Positions 8,830 through 17,498 of a stretch of DNA of 64,000 bases are shown here, piece by piece. This DNA is from Microbacterium sp. ACRRU. Lineage in GTDB: Bacteria > Actinomycetota > Actinomycetes > Actinomycetales > Microbacteriaceae. The stretch's first letter is position 1; the number at the start of each line of letters is the position of its first letter. Below the pieces are notes generated by a model. The model saw nothing but the letters and a program-made list of their open reading frames with translations, was not told the origin of the DNA and searched no databases. The position numbers and the translations under genes were made by a program. The DNA is taken from the NCBI RefSeq assembly GCF_022346945.1, contig NZ_JAKRNI010000008.1:1-64000 (forward strand), in the 5' to 3' direction.

Positions 8830-8895
8830 CGCGTGAGGTGCCAAGAAACGTCGCTTCGCGACCTCGCGAAGCGACAGTTTCTGGCACCTCACGCG
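8830..8895. repeat. Long palindrome between cebE and cebF
   Basis: Arms 8830-8860 and 8865-8895 are 31 bases long with a 4-base loop and only one slipped stretch in the middle. The tip itself contains GTCGCTTCGCGAC, a smaller palindrome. As RNA this gives a very stable hairpin 13 bases after the cebE stop, well placed to protect cebE mRNA or to cut read-through into the permeases. Confidence 0.8.
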
Positions 8896-8915
8896 TGAGA
8901 ACAGGAGAACAGACC

Positions 8916-9974
8916 GTGACAAGCACACTCGAACGACCCACGCGGGGCGCGGCGCCGGAGGCGCGCGCGCGCGAGCCGCGGCGCGTCGGCTTCAGCCGGC
9001 GCCGCAGCGCGTGGGACCTCAAGCTCTCGCCCTACCTCTACATCTCGCCGTTCTTCATCCTGTTCGCGATCACGGGCCTGTTCCCGATCGCGTACACCGC
9101 GGTCATCTCGTTCATGGACTGGGATCTCGTCCGCAACTCGGGCGAGTTCATCGGCTTCGACCAGTACGCCTGGGTGCTCAGCCAGCCCAAGTTCTGGATC
9201 GCCCTGCGCAACACCTTCAGCATCTTCCTGCTCTCCAGCGTCCCGCAGCTGATCCTCGCGATCTTCATCGCGGCGATGCTCGACCAGAACATCCGCGCGA
9301 AGACCTTCTGGCGCATGAGCGTGCTGATCCCCTACGTCATGGCTCCCGTGGCCGTGGCGCTCATCTTCAGCAACATGTTCGGTGACCAGTACGGCGTGGT
9401 GAACACGACGCTCCAGAACCTCGGACTCCCGGCCGTGCCGTGGCACTCCGACGCGTTCGCCAGCCACATCGCGATCGCCACGATGGTCAACTTCCGCTGG
9501 ACCGGATACAACACCCTGATCCTCCTCGCCGCGATGCAGGCGGTGCCGCGCGAGTACTACGAAGCGGCCACCGTCGACGGCGCCGGGAAGCTTCGACAGT
9601 TCTTCTCCATCACGCTGCCGAGCCTCAAGCCGACCCTCATCTTCGTCATCATCACCTCGACGATCGGCGGCCTGCAGATCTTCGACGAGCCGCGCATGTA
9701 CGACCAGTACGGAACCGGCGGCGCCGACAACCAGTGGCTCACCGTCACCCTGTGGCTCTACAACGTCGGGTGGGGCGAGTGGAACTTCGGCCGCGCCGCG
9801 GCGCTGGCGTGGATCCTGTTCCTCATCATCCTCGCGATCGGCGTCATCAACCTGTTCATCACGCGCTCCCTCGTCCGCGACGAGGGCCGTCGCGACGCGC
9901 GCTCCCGCCGCGAGGTCCGCGCCCAGGCGCGCGCCGCGAAGAAGCAGCTCGCACGAGAGGAGGCGGCACGATGA
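8916..9974 (+). CDS. cebF: Cellobiose ABC transporter permease 1
   Basis: The 352-residue inner-membrane permease forms the channel with CebG. It has six predicted membrane segments and the cytoplasmic EAA loop YYEAATVDGAGKLRQFF, followed by ITLPSLKP, which docks the ATPase. Its N-terminal 40 residues are Arg-rich and the C-terminal tail is strongly basic. The GTG start is chosen for the AGGAG at 8903-8907. It lies beyond a long palindrome after cebE, and its stop overlaps the cebG start by 4 bases. Confidence 0.9.
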   Translation: MTSTLERPTRGAAPEARAREPRRVGFSRRRSAWDLKLSPYLYISPFFILFAITGLFPIAYTAVISFMDWDLVRNSGEFIGFDQYAWVLSQPKFWIALRNTFSIFLLSSVPQLILAIFIAAMLDQNIRAKTFWRMSVLIPYVMAPVAVALIFSNMFGDQYGVVNTTLQNLGLPAVPWHSDAFASHIAIATMVNFRWTGYNTLILLAAMQAVPREYYEAATVDGAGKLRQFFSITLPSLKPTLIFVIITSTIGGLQIFDEPRMYDQYGTGGADNQWLTVTLWLYNVGWGEWNFGRAAALAWILFLIILAIGVINLFITRSLVRDEGRRDARSRREVRAQARAAKKQLAREEAAR

Positions 9975-10876
9975 GCTCCGTCAACGCCGTTCCCGTCCCC
10001 GTCATCGATCCCGATCTCCCCGCCAAGCCGCGGCGTCGTCCGCGCCCGGTGCGTGGCTCGCGTCCGGGCTGGTTCGTGTACGCCGCGCTCGGTGCCGTTC
10101 TGCTGGCGAGCATCTTCCCCTTCTACTGGTCGCTCCTCATCGGTTCGGGCGACTCGTCGACGATCCGGGATGCGAACCGGTCGTGGCTGCCCGGCGGGAA
10201 CTTCTTCGCCAACGCCGCCGCCGTCATCGGCGACCCCGCGGTCAACTTCTGGCCGGCGCTGCTCAACTCGATCATCAGCTCCGGGCTCATCGCGGCATCC
10301 GTCGTGTTCTTCTCCACGCTCGCGGGGTGGGCGTTCGCCAAGCTCCGGTTCCGCGGCGGGCCGTGGCTCCTCGTCTTCGTCGTGGCGACGATGGCCGTCC
10401 CGACGCAGCTGGGTGTCGTGCCGCTCTACATCCTGTTCAGCGAGCTCGGCTGGACCGGGCAGCTCGGCGCCATCATCATTCCGGCTCTGACGAGCGCCTT
10501 CGGGGTGTTCTGGATGACGCAGTACCTGCGCCAGGCCGTGCCGGACGAGCTCATCGAGGCGGCGCGCGTCGACGGTGCCAGCTCGTTCCGCACCTTCCTC
10601 ACCGTGGGCGTGCCCGCGGCGCGGCCGGCCGCGGCGATGCTCGCGCTGTTCACATTCGTGAGCGCGTGGAACAACTTCTTCTGGCCGTTCATCGTCCTCG
10701 ACCGCCAGAATCCGACGCTGCCGGTGGCCCTCTCGCTGCTGCAGTCCAACTACTTCGTCGACTACTCGATCGTCCTCGCGGGCGTGCTGCTGTCGACGAT
10801 CCCGCTGCTGCTGCTGTTCGTCTTCGCGGGCAAGCAGCTGGTCAGTGGCATCATGCAAGGGGCGGTCAAGGGATGA
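9971..10876 (+). CDS. cebG: Cellobiose ABC transporter permease 2
   Basis: The 301-residue permease is the second half of the CebFG channel. It has six predicted membrane segments and the EAA loop ELIEAARVDGASSFRTF. The first 35 residues are basic and proline-rich and stay in the cytoplasm. The ATG overlaps the cebF stop (ATGA) and its own stop overlaps the start of the glucosidase gene in the same way, so cebF, cebG and bglC are translated as a coupled unit. Confidence 0.9.
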   Translation: MSSVNAVPVPVIDPDLPAKPRRRPRPVRGSRPGWFVYAALGAVLLASIFPFYWSLLIGSGDSSTIRDANRSWLPGGNFFANAAAVIGDPAVNFWPALLNSIISSGLIAASVVFFSTLAGWAFAKLRFRGGPWLLVFVVATMAVPTQLGVVPLYILFSELGWTGQLGAIIIPALTSAFGVFWMTQYLRQAVPDELIEAARVDGASSFRTFLTVGVPAARPAAAMLALFTFVSAWNNFFWPFIVLDRQNPTLPVALSLLQSNYFVDYSIVLAGVLLSTIPLLLLFVFAGKQLVSGIMQGAVKG

Positions 10877-12369
10877 CACTTGCGCCCGCGGAAGGAACCC
10901 GATCCATGTCGCACACCCGAGCCTTTCCCGAGGGCTTTCTCTTCGGCGCCGCCACGGCCGCGTACCAGATCGAAGGGGCGGCATTCGAAGACGGCCGCAC
11001 CGCCTCGATCTGGGACGCCTTCAGCCGCGTACCGGACGCCGTGATCAACGCCGACAACGGCGACGTCGCGTGCGATCACTACCACCGGTACCGCGACGAC
11101 GTGCAGGTCATGAAGCGCCTGGGGCTGCAGACCTATCGCTTCTCGACGTCGTGGTCGCGCGTGCGCCCCGACGGCGGTGCCCTCAACCCGAAGGGCGTCG
11201 ACTTCTACAAGCGTCTCGTCGACGAGCTGCTGGATGCCGGCATCCTGCCGTGGCTGACCCTGTACCACTGGGACCTTCCCCAGGCCCTGCAGGACCGCGG
11301 CGGCTGGACCGTGCGCGAGACGAGCGACCTCTTCACCGAGTACGCGCTCGACATGCACGACGCCCTCGGCGATCGGGTCGACGTGTGGACGACGCTCAAC
11401 GAACCGTGGTGCTCGTCGTTCCTCAGCTACACCGCCGGCGCCCACGCTCCCGGGCACTACTCGCAGGCGGAGGGCATGCTCGCCGCCCATCACCTGCTCC
11501 TCGGACACGGCCAGACCGTGCGCGAGCTCCGCGCCCGCGACGCCTCGCTCAACCTGGGGCTGACGCTGAACCTGACGGTGGCGGATGCCGTCGACCCGGC
11601 GAACCCCGCCGACCTCGACGCCGCACGGCGCGTCGACGGGCAGTTCAACCGGTGGTTCCTCGACCCCGTGTTCCGCGGCAGCTACCCGGCGGACATCATC
11701 CAGGACTTCCGCGACGTGGACTCCGCGGCGGTGGCGCGCTGGCAGGAGGCCGTCCTTCCGGGCGACCTCGACGTCATCTCGACGCCGATCGACACGCTCG
11801 GCGTGAACTACTACCACGGCGAGTTCGTCGGTGGCACCGCGCCCCGGGTGAACCCCCCGGGTGGCGACGCGCCGACGGTCCGAGCGACCTCCTCCCCGTT
11901 CCCGGCGCACGAGAACCTGTTCTGGCACGACCGCGGTCTGCCGCGCACGACCATGGGCTGGGAGGTCCAGCCCGAGGGTCTCACGCAGCTGCTCGGTCGT
12001 GTGAGCGACGAGTACTCGGCGGCGGCCGGGGTCGCGCTCTATGTCACCGAGAACGGCGCTGCCTACGACGACGTGCCCGTGACCGAGGGCGGCGAGACCC
12101 GCGTGCACGACGTCGAGCGCGTGGAGTTCGTGGAGGCGCACCTCGCCGCGATCCTCGACGCCCTGGACAAGGGCATCGACGTGCGCGGGTACTTCTACTG
12201 GTCGCTGCTCGACAACTTCGAGTGGGCATGGGGGTACGAGAAGCGATTCGGCATCGTCCACGTGGATTACGCGACGCAGGAGCGGACGGTGAAGGACTCG
12301 GGTCTGTCGTACGCCCGCGTCATCGCGGAGCGGGCGTTGTCCGTCACAGCGCCGGTCGTTCCCGCCTGA
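10873..12369 (+). CDS. bglC: Family GH1 beta-glucosidase
   Basis: The 498-residue cytoplasmic enzyme should hydrolyse imported cellobiose to glucose. Both GH1 catalytic residues are visible: the acid/base Glu177 in TLNEPW and the nucleophile Glu393 in VTENGA. GFLFGAATAAYQIEGA near residue 21 is the family's N-terminal signature. The ATG at 10873 overlaps the cebG stop; a second ATG at 10906 has a good GGAAGGA upstream and may be the main start. There is no signal peptide, in line with transport before hydrolysis. Confidence 0.92.
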   Translation: MTLAPAEGTRSMSHTRAFPEGFLFGAATAAYQIEGAAFEDGRTASIWDAFSRVPDAVINADNGDVACDHYHRYRDDVQVMKRLGLQTYRFSTSWSRVRPDGGALNPKGVDFYKRLVDELLDAGILPWLTLYHWDLPQALQDRGGWTVRETSDLFTEYALDMHDALGDRVDVWTTLNEPWCSSFLSYTAGAHAPGHYSQAEGMLAAHHLLLGHGQTVRELRARDASLNLGLTLNLTVADAVDPANPADLDAARRVDGQFNRWFLDPVFRGSYPADIIQDFRDVDSAAVARWQEAVLPGDLDVISTPIDTLGVNYYHGEFVGGTAPRVNPPGGDAPTVRATSSPFPAHENLFWHDRGLPRTTMGWEVQPEGLTQLLGRVSDEYSAAAGVALYVTENGAAYDDVPVTEGGETRVHDVERVEFVEAHLAAILDALDKGIDVRGYFYWSLLDNFEWAWGYEKRFGIVHVDYATQERTVKDSGLSYARVIAERALSVTAPVVPA

Positions 12370-12495
12370 CGCGATCCAGTCGTCCCGGGCATCGCCCGAT
12401 CTCACGACGAGTTCGAATCAGCGCGAAGGAGTACGCTCACAACGACGCCGTGAGTGACCCGGCGCACGGTCGCATCTGAGCCCGGGAGGAGACCG

Positions 12496-13509
12496 ATGGA
12501 TCTCGCTCCTGCGCGGGGTGCCGCCACCATCGAGGAGGTCGCGGCGCGAGCCGGCGTCTCACGCTCGACCGTGTCGCGCGTGGTCAACGGTTCGACCGCG
12601 GTCTCACCGGCCGCGCTCGAAGCGGTACGCCGCGCGATCGAAGAGCTGCAGTACGTCCCCAACCGGGCCGCCCGCTCGCTCGCGAGCCGCCAGACCAGGG
12701 CGATCGCCCTCGTCATCCCCGAAGACACCGACCGCTTCTTCGGCGACCCGTTCTTCGGATCGATCGTCGCCGGGATCGGCGAGGTCATCGGCGAGTCCGA
12801 CTACGTCATGAACATGCTCATCGCCAGCGATGACGCCAGCGCCAAAGCCCTCGGGTACCTCCGCGGCGGCAGCGTCGACGGCGCGATCGTGGCATCCCAC
12901 CACACCAGCGACACCTTCGTCGACCGGCTCGCGGATGCCGTGCCCGTGGTCTACGGCGGTCGCCCCGCGCGCGTGCGCGCCACCGACCACTACGTCGACG
13001 TCGACAACCTCCGCGGCGGGAGGGATGCCACGACGTATCTCCTCGACCGCGGACACCGCCGCCTCGCAACCATCGCCGGCCCCGCCGACATGCCCGCCGG
13101 CATCGACCGCCTGCAGGGGTTCCGGGACGCGCTCGCCGAGGTGGGACTGACGCCGGTCGCGGTGGAGGACGGCGACTTCACCGAAGCCGGTGGCGCGGAT
13201 GCGATGCGTCGGATCCTGGCATCCGGAGAAGCACCCGAGGCGGTGTTCGTGGCGAGCGACCTCATGGCGCGGGGGGCCTACACCGCGCTTCGCGAGCGCG
13301 GATACGAACCGGGGCGTGACGTCGCGGTCATCGGTTTCGACGACTCGGCGGTGGCGACCTCGCTGGTACCGGCACTGACGACGGTGCGGCAGCCGTCGCA
13401 CGACCAGGGGCGTCACATGGCGATGATGCTGCTCGACGTGCTCGCCGGGCGTGCGACCGTCAACACCGCGATCCTGCCGACCGAGATCATCGAGCGCGCG
13501 TCGGCCTGA
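12496..13509 (+). CDS. cebR: LacI-family repressor of the cellobiose locus
   Basis: The 337-residue repressor has an N-terminal HTH (TIEEVAARAGVSRSTVSRVV, residues about 11-30), a hinge ending LQYVPNRAARSLA, and a periplasmic-binding-like sugar domain. It should bind the three TGGGAGCG-type sites before cebE and let go when cellobiose or a related sugar binds. The ATG follows GGGAGGAG by 5 bases. It lies 126 bases after bglC on the same strand, and I see no CebR-type site directly before it, so it may not repress itself. Confidence 0.88.
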   Translation: MDLAPARGAATIEEVAARAGVSRSTVSRVVNGSTAVSPAALEAVRRAIEELQYVPNRAARSLASRQTRAIALVIPEDTDRFFGDPFFGSIVAGIGEVIGESDYVMNMLIASDDASAKALGYLRGGSVDGAIVASHHTSDTFVDRLADAVPVVYGGRPARVRATDHYVDVDNLRGGRDATTYLLDRGHRRLATIAGPADMPAGIDRLQGFRDALAEVGLTPVAVEDGDFTEAGGADAMRRILASGEAPEAVFVASDLMARGAYTALRERGYEPGRDVAVIGFDDSAVATSLVPALTTVRQPSHDQGRHMAMMLLDVLAGRATVNTAILPTEIIERASA

Positions 13510-13600
13510 TGCACGTCGGACGACACGGACGAGGTGAACCGCTAGCCTGAGCGGAACACCGGGCGAACCCGAATCCGCGTCGGTGTCGGAAGGATCGACC

Positions 13601-14182
13601 ATGCGTCGATGGAGAAGCGCTGTCTTCGTGGCGGCGGTGCTGGCGGCCGCATGTCTCACCGGCTGCGCTACCGAAACGGCGGAGCCGGTGGCCACGGCGG
13701 CATCCACGCCGTCGATCACCGTCGCGACCCCGAACGCGACCCCCACACCCTCCGCGTCGGCGGAGAGTCTCGCCGCGAACGTCCCGGGCTCCTGCGACGA
13801 GCTCGGCACCGCGAGCAGCCGTGCCGAGACCGTGGGCGGTCTGACCGCGCAGCACGCCGACGGCTTCGTGCGCCCCGCGCCCGCGAACGCCACCACCGTG
13901 CTGTCGTGCAACTGGATCCAGGAGGAGGCGGCGGCGGTCCTGCTGATCGTCAGCACCGCGACCGACACCGACGTGTCCGAGGGATTGAGCGCACTGGCAT
14001 CCGAGGGGTACGGATGTCAGGCCGCGCAGGACTTCGGCGCGCACTTCTGCACGCGCCCGGGCGACGCGGTCGACAGCGAAGACGTCGTCGTGGCGTGCGA
14101 CGACGTCTGGATCTACCTCGAGACCGTCAACGTCAACGCGCGCGCGTGGTTGTCCGACATCGCCGCGCAGATCTTCGCCTGA
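13601..14182 (+). CDS. Secreted lipoprotein of unknown function
   Basis: The 193-residue protein has a signal peptide ending in the lipobox CLTGC (Cys near residue 22), then a Thr/Ala/Pro linker of about 40 residues and a compact domain with Cys residues in GSCDELG, LSCNWIQ, GYGCQAAQ and HFCTRPG that could form disulfides. It resembles small surface lipoproteins of actinobacteria in layout, but I do not recognise a family. The ATG is supported by GGAAGGA upstream. It converges on nhaA across a short terminator. Confidence 0.7.
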   Translation: MRRWRSAVFVAAVLAAACLTGCATETAEPVATAASTPSITVATPNATPTPSASAESLAANVPGSCDELGTASSRAETVGGLTAQHADGFVRPAPANATTVLSCNWIQEEAAAVLLIVSTATDTDVSEGLSALASEGYGCQAAQDFGAHFCTRPGDAVDSEDVVVACDDVWIYLETVNVNARAWLSDIAAQIFA

Positions 14183-14188
14183 CGCTCA

Positions 14189-14204
14189 CCCCCGCGACGC
14201 GGGG
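14189..14204. terminator. Short GC hairpin between convergent genes
   Basis: CCCCG and CGGGG flank CGACG in the 23-base gap between the lipoprotein gene and nhaA, which end towards each other. It could end both transcripts; there is no T-run. Confidence 0.45.
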
Positions 14205-14205
14205 A

Positions 14206-15549
14206 TCAGGCCGAGGGGCGCCCCTTGGGCCGGATCGGCTGCTGGTACACGTCGGGGACGTCGTCGTCGTCGGCATCCACGTCCTCCGCGAGGGCGAGCT
14301 GCTTGTAGCGACGGTTGCGCACGAGGAGCACACTCGCCGCCAGCAGGGATGCCAGGAGCGAGGCGACCATGATCGCGATCTTGGCGTCGTCGGTGTGCGG
14401 CGAGCCCGCGGGGAAGCTCAGTTCGGCGATCAGCAGGGACACCGTGAACCCGATGCCGGCGAGGAGGCCGACACCGGCGAGGTCGATCCACTTCAGCGCC
14501 GGGTCGAGCCGCACCTTCGTCACGAGCGTCAGCACGCGGACACCGAGCAGGATGCCGATGGGCTTGCCGAGGACGAGACCGGCCACGACGCCGATCGTCA
14601 CGGGATCCATGATCGCCCGCGCGAGGCCCTCGCCCCCGCCGACCGAGACGCCCGCGGCGAAGAACGCGAAGATCGGCACCGCGATTCCGGCCGACAGAGG
14701 GCGGAAGCGGTGCTCGAACTCTTCCGCGAGGTCCATGCCGTTGGTCTCGGGACGCCGGCGCGAAGGGGCGACCGGGATCGTGAACGCCAGGGCGACACCC
14801 GCGATCGTGGCGTGCACGCCCGAGGCATGGAGGAACGCCCACGCGGCGAAACCGATCGGCAGCAGAACCACCCACGCGGCCCAGCGGTGGCGCGCGAACC
14901 AGGCCCGACCCCGATGGGCGATGACGCCGTAGATCGCAACGAGCACGGCGAAGACCGCGAGGGGCAGGAGCGAGATGTCGCTGGTGTAGAACAGCGCGAT
15001 GATCGCGATCGCGATGAGGTCGTCGACGACCGCGAGCGTCAGCAGGAAGATGCGCAGCGGACCCGGCAGATGAGAGCCGACGAGCGCGAGCACCGCGACG
15101 GCGAACGCGATGTCGGTCGCCGCGGGAATCGCCCATCCGGCCAGCAGGCTCGGCTGCGACGCCACGATCACGACATAGATGAGCGCCGGTACCGCGACGC
15201 CTGCCGCGGCCGCGGTGATCGGAACGATCGCGGTGCTGAAGCGGCGGAGACTCCCCACGACGATCTCGCGCTTGAGTTCGAGGCCGACGAGGAAGAAGAA
15301 GATCGCGAGCAGACCGTCAGCCGCCCAGGCGCCCACGCTCAGCTCGAGGTGCCACGGCTCATAGCCGAAGCGGAAATCGCGCACGGCGAAGTAGGCGTCG
15401 GAGGCGGGCGAGTTCGCCCAAATGATCGCGGCGATCGCGGCGATCACCAACAGCATTCCGCCGACCGCTTCGCGGCGGAGGAGCGTCGTGACGCGGTGGA
15501 CTTCGGCGTAGCCCGGCCAGCGCGGCGCGCGGACGTCGTTCTCGGTCAT
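14206..15549 (-). CDS. nhaA: Na+/H+ antiporter NhaA
   Basis: The 447-residue inner-membrane antiporter expels sodium in exchange for protons. The paired aspartates of the ion site are Asp176-Asp177 in LAVVDDLIAIA, and FFFLVGLELKRE and AATDIAFAV are also typical. There are about 11-12 membrane segments. A 45-residue charged cytoplasmic tail containing a run of four aspartates extends beyond the usual end. The ATG is chosen because the family's N-terminus begins there. It is a single-gene unit. Confidence 0.93.
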   Translation of the reverse strand: MTENDVRAPRWPGYAEVHRVTTLLRREAVGGMLLVIAAIAAIIWANSPASDAYFAVRDFRFGYEPWHLELSVGAWAADGLLAIFFFLVGLELKREIVVGSLRRFSTAIVPITAAAAGVAVPALIYVVIVASQPSLLAGWAIPAATDIAFAVAVLALVGSHLPGPLRIFLLTLAVVDDLIAIAIIALFYTSDISLLPLAVFAVLVAIYGVIAHRGRAWFARHRWAAWVVLLPIGFAAWAFLHASGVHATIAGVALAFTIPVAPSRRRPETNGMDLAEEFEHRFRPLSAGIAVPIFAFFAAGVSVGGGEGLARAIMDPVTIGVVAGLVLGKPIGILLGVRVLTLVTKVRLDPALKWIDLAGVGLLAGIGFTVSLLIAELSFPAGSPHTDDAKIAIMVASLLASLLAASVLLVRNRRYKQLALAEDVDADDDDVPDVYQQPIRPKGRPSA

Positions 15550-15643
15550 GGCATCCTTCGGGGTCGATCGACTGATCGTCGACCAGACTTCCCGACACGC
15601 CTCGACCATTCTACCGGGGCGTGACTGGGCGGCTCATGGGTGC

Positions 15644-15706
15644 CGACACGACGCGGGGCGTCCGTGCGGATCGTCCGTGTCGTGGACGCCCCGTCCCGTC
15701 GTGTCG
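15644..15706. repeat. Long palindrome between two minus-strand genes
   Basis: Arms CGACACGACGCGGGGCGTCC (15644-15663) and 15684-15706 pair with a three-base bulge around a 20-base loop. It starts four bases past the stop of the small acidic gene (15710), so it may be its terminator. Its form matches other intergenic palindromes here, though the sequence differs. Confidence 0.7.
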
Positions 15707-15709
15707 AGG

Positions 15710-15913
15710 TCAGTCCTCTTCGGGGTTGAAGTTCGACGCGGTGTCGGAGTGGCCTGCGGCCACACCGGTCTCCGTGTCGGGGATGGTGCCGTCGGTGCCG
15801 AGACCGCCGGGCTTGGGTGCCCCGTCGGTGTCCGACGGCGAGACCTCGACGTCGGCGCCTTCGTAGGAGTTCTCGTCTGCTGCGGCCTGCGAGGGGTCGT
15901 TTCCGGATGCCAT
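15710..15913 (-). CDS. Small acidic protein of unknown function
   Basis: This 67-residue protein is rich in Asp, Glu, Ser, Gly and Thr, has almost no hydrophobic core and is probably disordered. It begins MASGNDPSQA and ends NFNPEED. A good GAAAGGGA lies before the ATG, and a long hairpin follows its stop, both arguing for a real gene. I know no function; similar short acidic proteins in related bacteria are often linked to stress, which is only a guess here. Confidence 0.6.
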   Translation of the reverse strand: MASGNDPSQAAADENSYEGADVEVSPSDTDGAPKPGGLGTDGTIPDTETGVAAGHSDTASNFNPEED

Positions 15914-15985
15914 GGCGTCCCTTTCTCGTCGTCGGTGGCGAGGCGCGAGCCGCCGTCGCCGTGTGGGCCGACGCTACCCGGGAGG

Positions 15986-16008
15986 GCAACACCGGCGAAC
16001 CCGGTTGC
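15986..16008. terminator. Hairpin downstream of the uracil permease
   Basis: GCAA/TTGC and CCGG/CCGG pair around CGAAC with a two-base bulge, 60 bases past the permease stop. The core CCGGCGAACCCGG recurs in the purC terminator at 17482-17494. Confidence 0.4.
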
Positions 16009-16068
16009 GGCCGCGCGCCGGGTGTGGTGGACCGCCGCGGGGTTCTCGGGGGATGCCAGGGCCCCGGC

Positions 16069-17406
16069 TCAGGACGGGTCGCCGCCCAGGGGGCCCACCG
16101 CGGGGATCGGGCCGCCGTCGTCGGCGCCGGTCTTGCGGGCGCGGGCGATGGCGTTCCCGAGGTGGTAGATGACCAGGGCGGCGGCCGAGCCCAGCACGAT
16201 CGCGCCGAGTTGGAAGTCGCCCCACTGCATCGTGAAGCCCGCGATCGCCAGCACGAGCGCAACCGCACCCGTGTACTGGTTGACCGGACGGGAGAAGTCG
16301 ACGCGGTTGTCGACCCAGATCTTGATGCCGATGATGCCGATCAGGCCGTAGAGGGCTGTCGTCACGCCGCCCAGCACTCCGGCGGGGATCGTGTTGAACA
16401 CCGCCCCGACCTTCGGCGACAGGCTCAGCACGATCGCTGTCAGACCGGCCACCCAGTACACGGCGGTCGAGTAGACGCGCGTCGCCGCCATCACGCCGAT
16501 GTTCTCGCCGTACGTCGTCGTGCCCGACCCGCCGAACGCGCCCGCGAGCGTGGTGGCGGCGCCGTCGGCGATGAGCGCGCGCCCGGTGGAGCGGTTGGCC
16601 GTGGCATCCGTCATCGCCGCCACGCCGCGCACGTGCCCGACGTTCTCGGCGACCAGCACCAGCACGACGGGGAGGAACATCGCGATGACCGACCAGGTCT
16701 GCGGCGACGCGAAGTCGGCGATCTGGAACTCGGGGAGCCCGACCCACGGCGCCGCCTCGACCGCGGCGAAGTCGATGAGCTGCTCACCCGTTCCGGCCTG
16801 GATCAGCACCGTCGCGACGTACCCGACGATGACCCCCAGGAAGATCGAGATGCGGCCGAGGAACCCGCGGAACAGCACGCTGAACAGGATCACCGCGACG
16901 AGGGTGATGGTGCCCGGCACCGGCTGCAGCTGGAAGTTCTGCCACGCGACGGGCGCCAGGTTGAAGCCGATGAGGGCAACGATCGCTCCCGCCACGACGG
17001 GCGGCATGACTCTGTCGACCCAGCCAAGACCGGCGAACTGCACCACGAAGCCGATGGCCATGAGCAGGATGCCGACGGCCACGATGCCCGCGAGCGCCGA
17101 ACCGAACCCGGCGGTCGCGGTGGCCGCGGTCACGGGTGCGATGAACGCGAACGACGAGCCGAGGTAGCTGGGGAGCCGGTTGCGGGTGACGAGGAGGAAC
17201 AGCAGCGTCCCGACGCCCGAGAACAGCAGCGTCGTCGACACCGGGAACCCGGTGAGCACGGGCACGAGGAACGTCGCACCGAACATGGCGATGACGTGCT
17301 GCAGGCCGATCGCGATCGTGGCGCCCCAGTTGAGTCGTTCGCCCGGGGCGACGACCGCGCCCGGTGCCACGGTGCGCCCGTTTCCGTGCAGCTTCCACTG
17401 GAACAT
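16069..17406 (-). CDS. NCS2-family uracil/xanthine permease
   Basis: The 445-residue membrane protein imports a nucleobase, most likely uracil, with protons. It has the NCS2 features: WGATIAIGLQHVIAMFGATF near the start, VAENVGHVRGVAAMT with the conserved binding Glu, and GGSGTTTYGENIGVMAAT. About 14 membrane segments are predicted. The ATG follows GAGGAGAAAC, a strong ribosome-binding site. It lies just downstream of purC on the same strand but a terminator hairpin separates them. Confidence 0.88.
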   Translation of the reverse strand: MFQWKLHGNGRTVAPGAVVAPGERLNWGATIAIGLQHVIAMFGATFLVPVLTGFPVSTTLLFSGVGTLLFLLVTRNRLPSYLGSSFAFIAPVTAATATAGFGSALAGIVAVGILLMAIGFVVQFAGLGWVDRVMPPVVAGAIVALIGFNLAPVAWQNFQLQPVPGTITLVAVILFSVLFRGFLGRISIFLGVIVGYVATVLIQAGTGEQLIDFAAVEAAPWVGLPEFQIADFASPQTWSVIAMFLPVVLVLVAENVGHVRGVAAMTDATANRSTGRALIADGAATTLAGAFGGSGTTTYGENIGVMAATRVYSTAVYWVAGLTAIVLSLSPKVGAVFNTIPAGVLGGVTTALYGLIGIIGIKIWVDNRVDFSRPVNQYTGAVALVLAIAGFTMQWGDFQLGAIVLGSAAALVIYHLGNAIARARKTGADDGGPIPAVGPLGGDPS

Positions 17407-17477
17407 GTGTTTCTCCTCGCGGTGGGGGTGGGGGCGTGTGCGCTCGCCGGGCGACGCGCCGCCGTGCGCCGCCGTGT

Positions 17478-17498
17478 GGCCCCGGCGAACCCGGGGCC
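17478..17498 (-). terminator. purC terminator
   Basis: GGCCCCGG and CCGGGGCC form a perfect 8-base stem with a CGAAC loop, directly after the purC stop codon. No T-run follows, as is common in high-GC bacteria. Confidence 0.65.
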
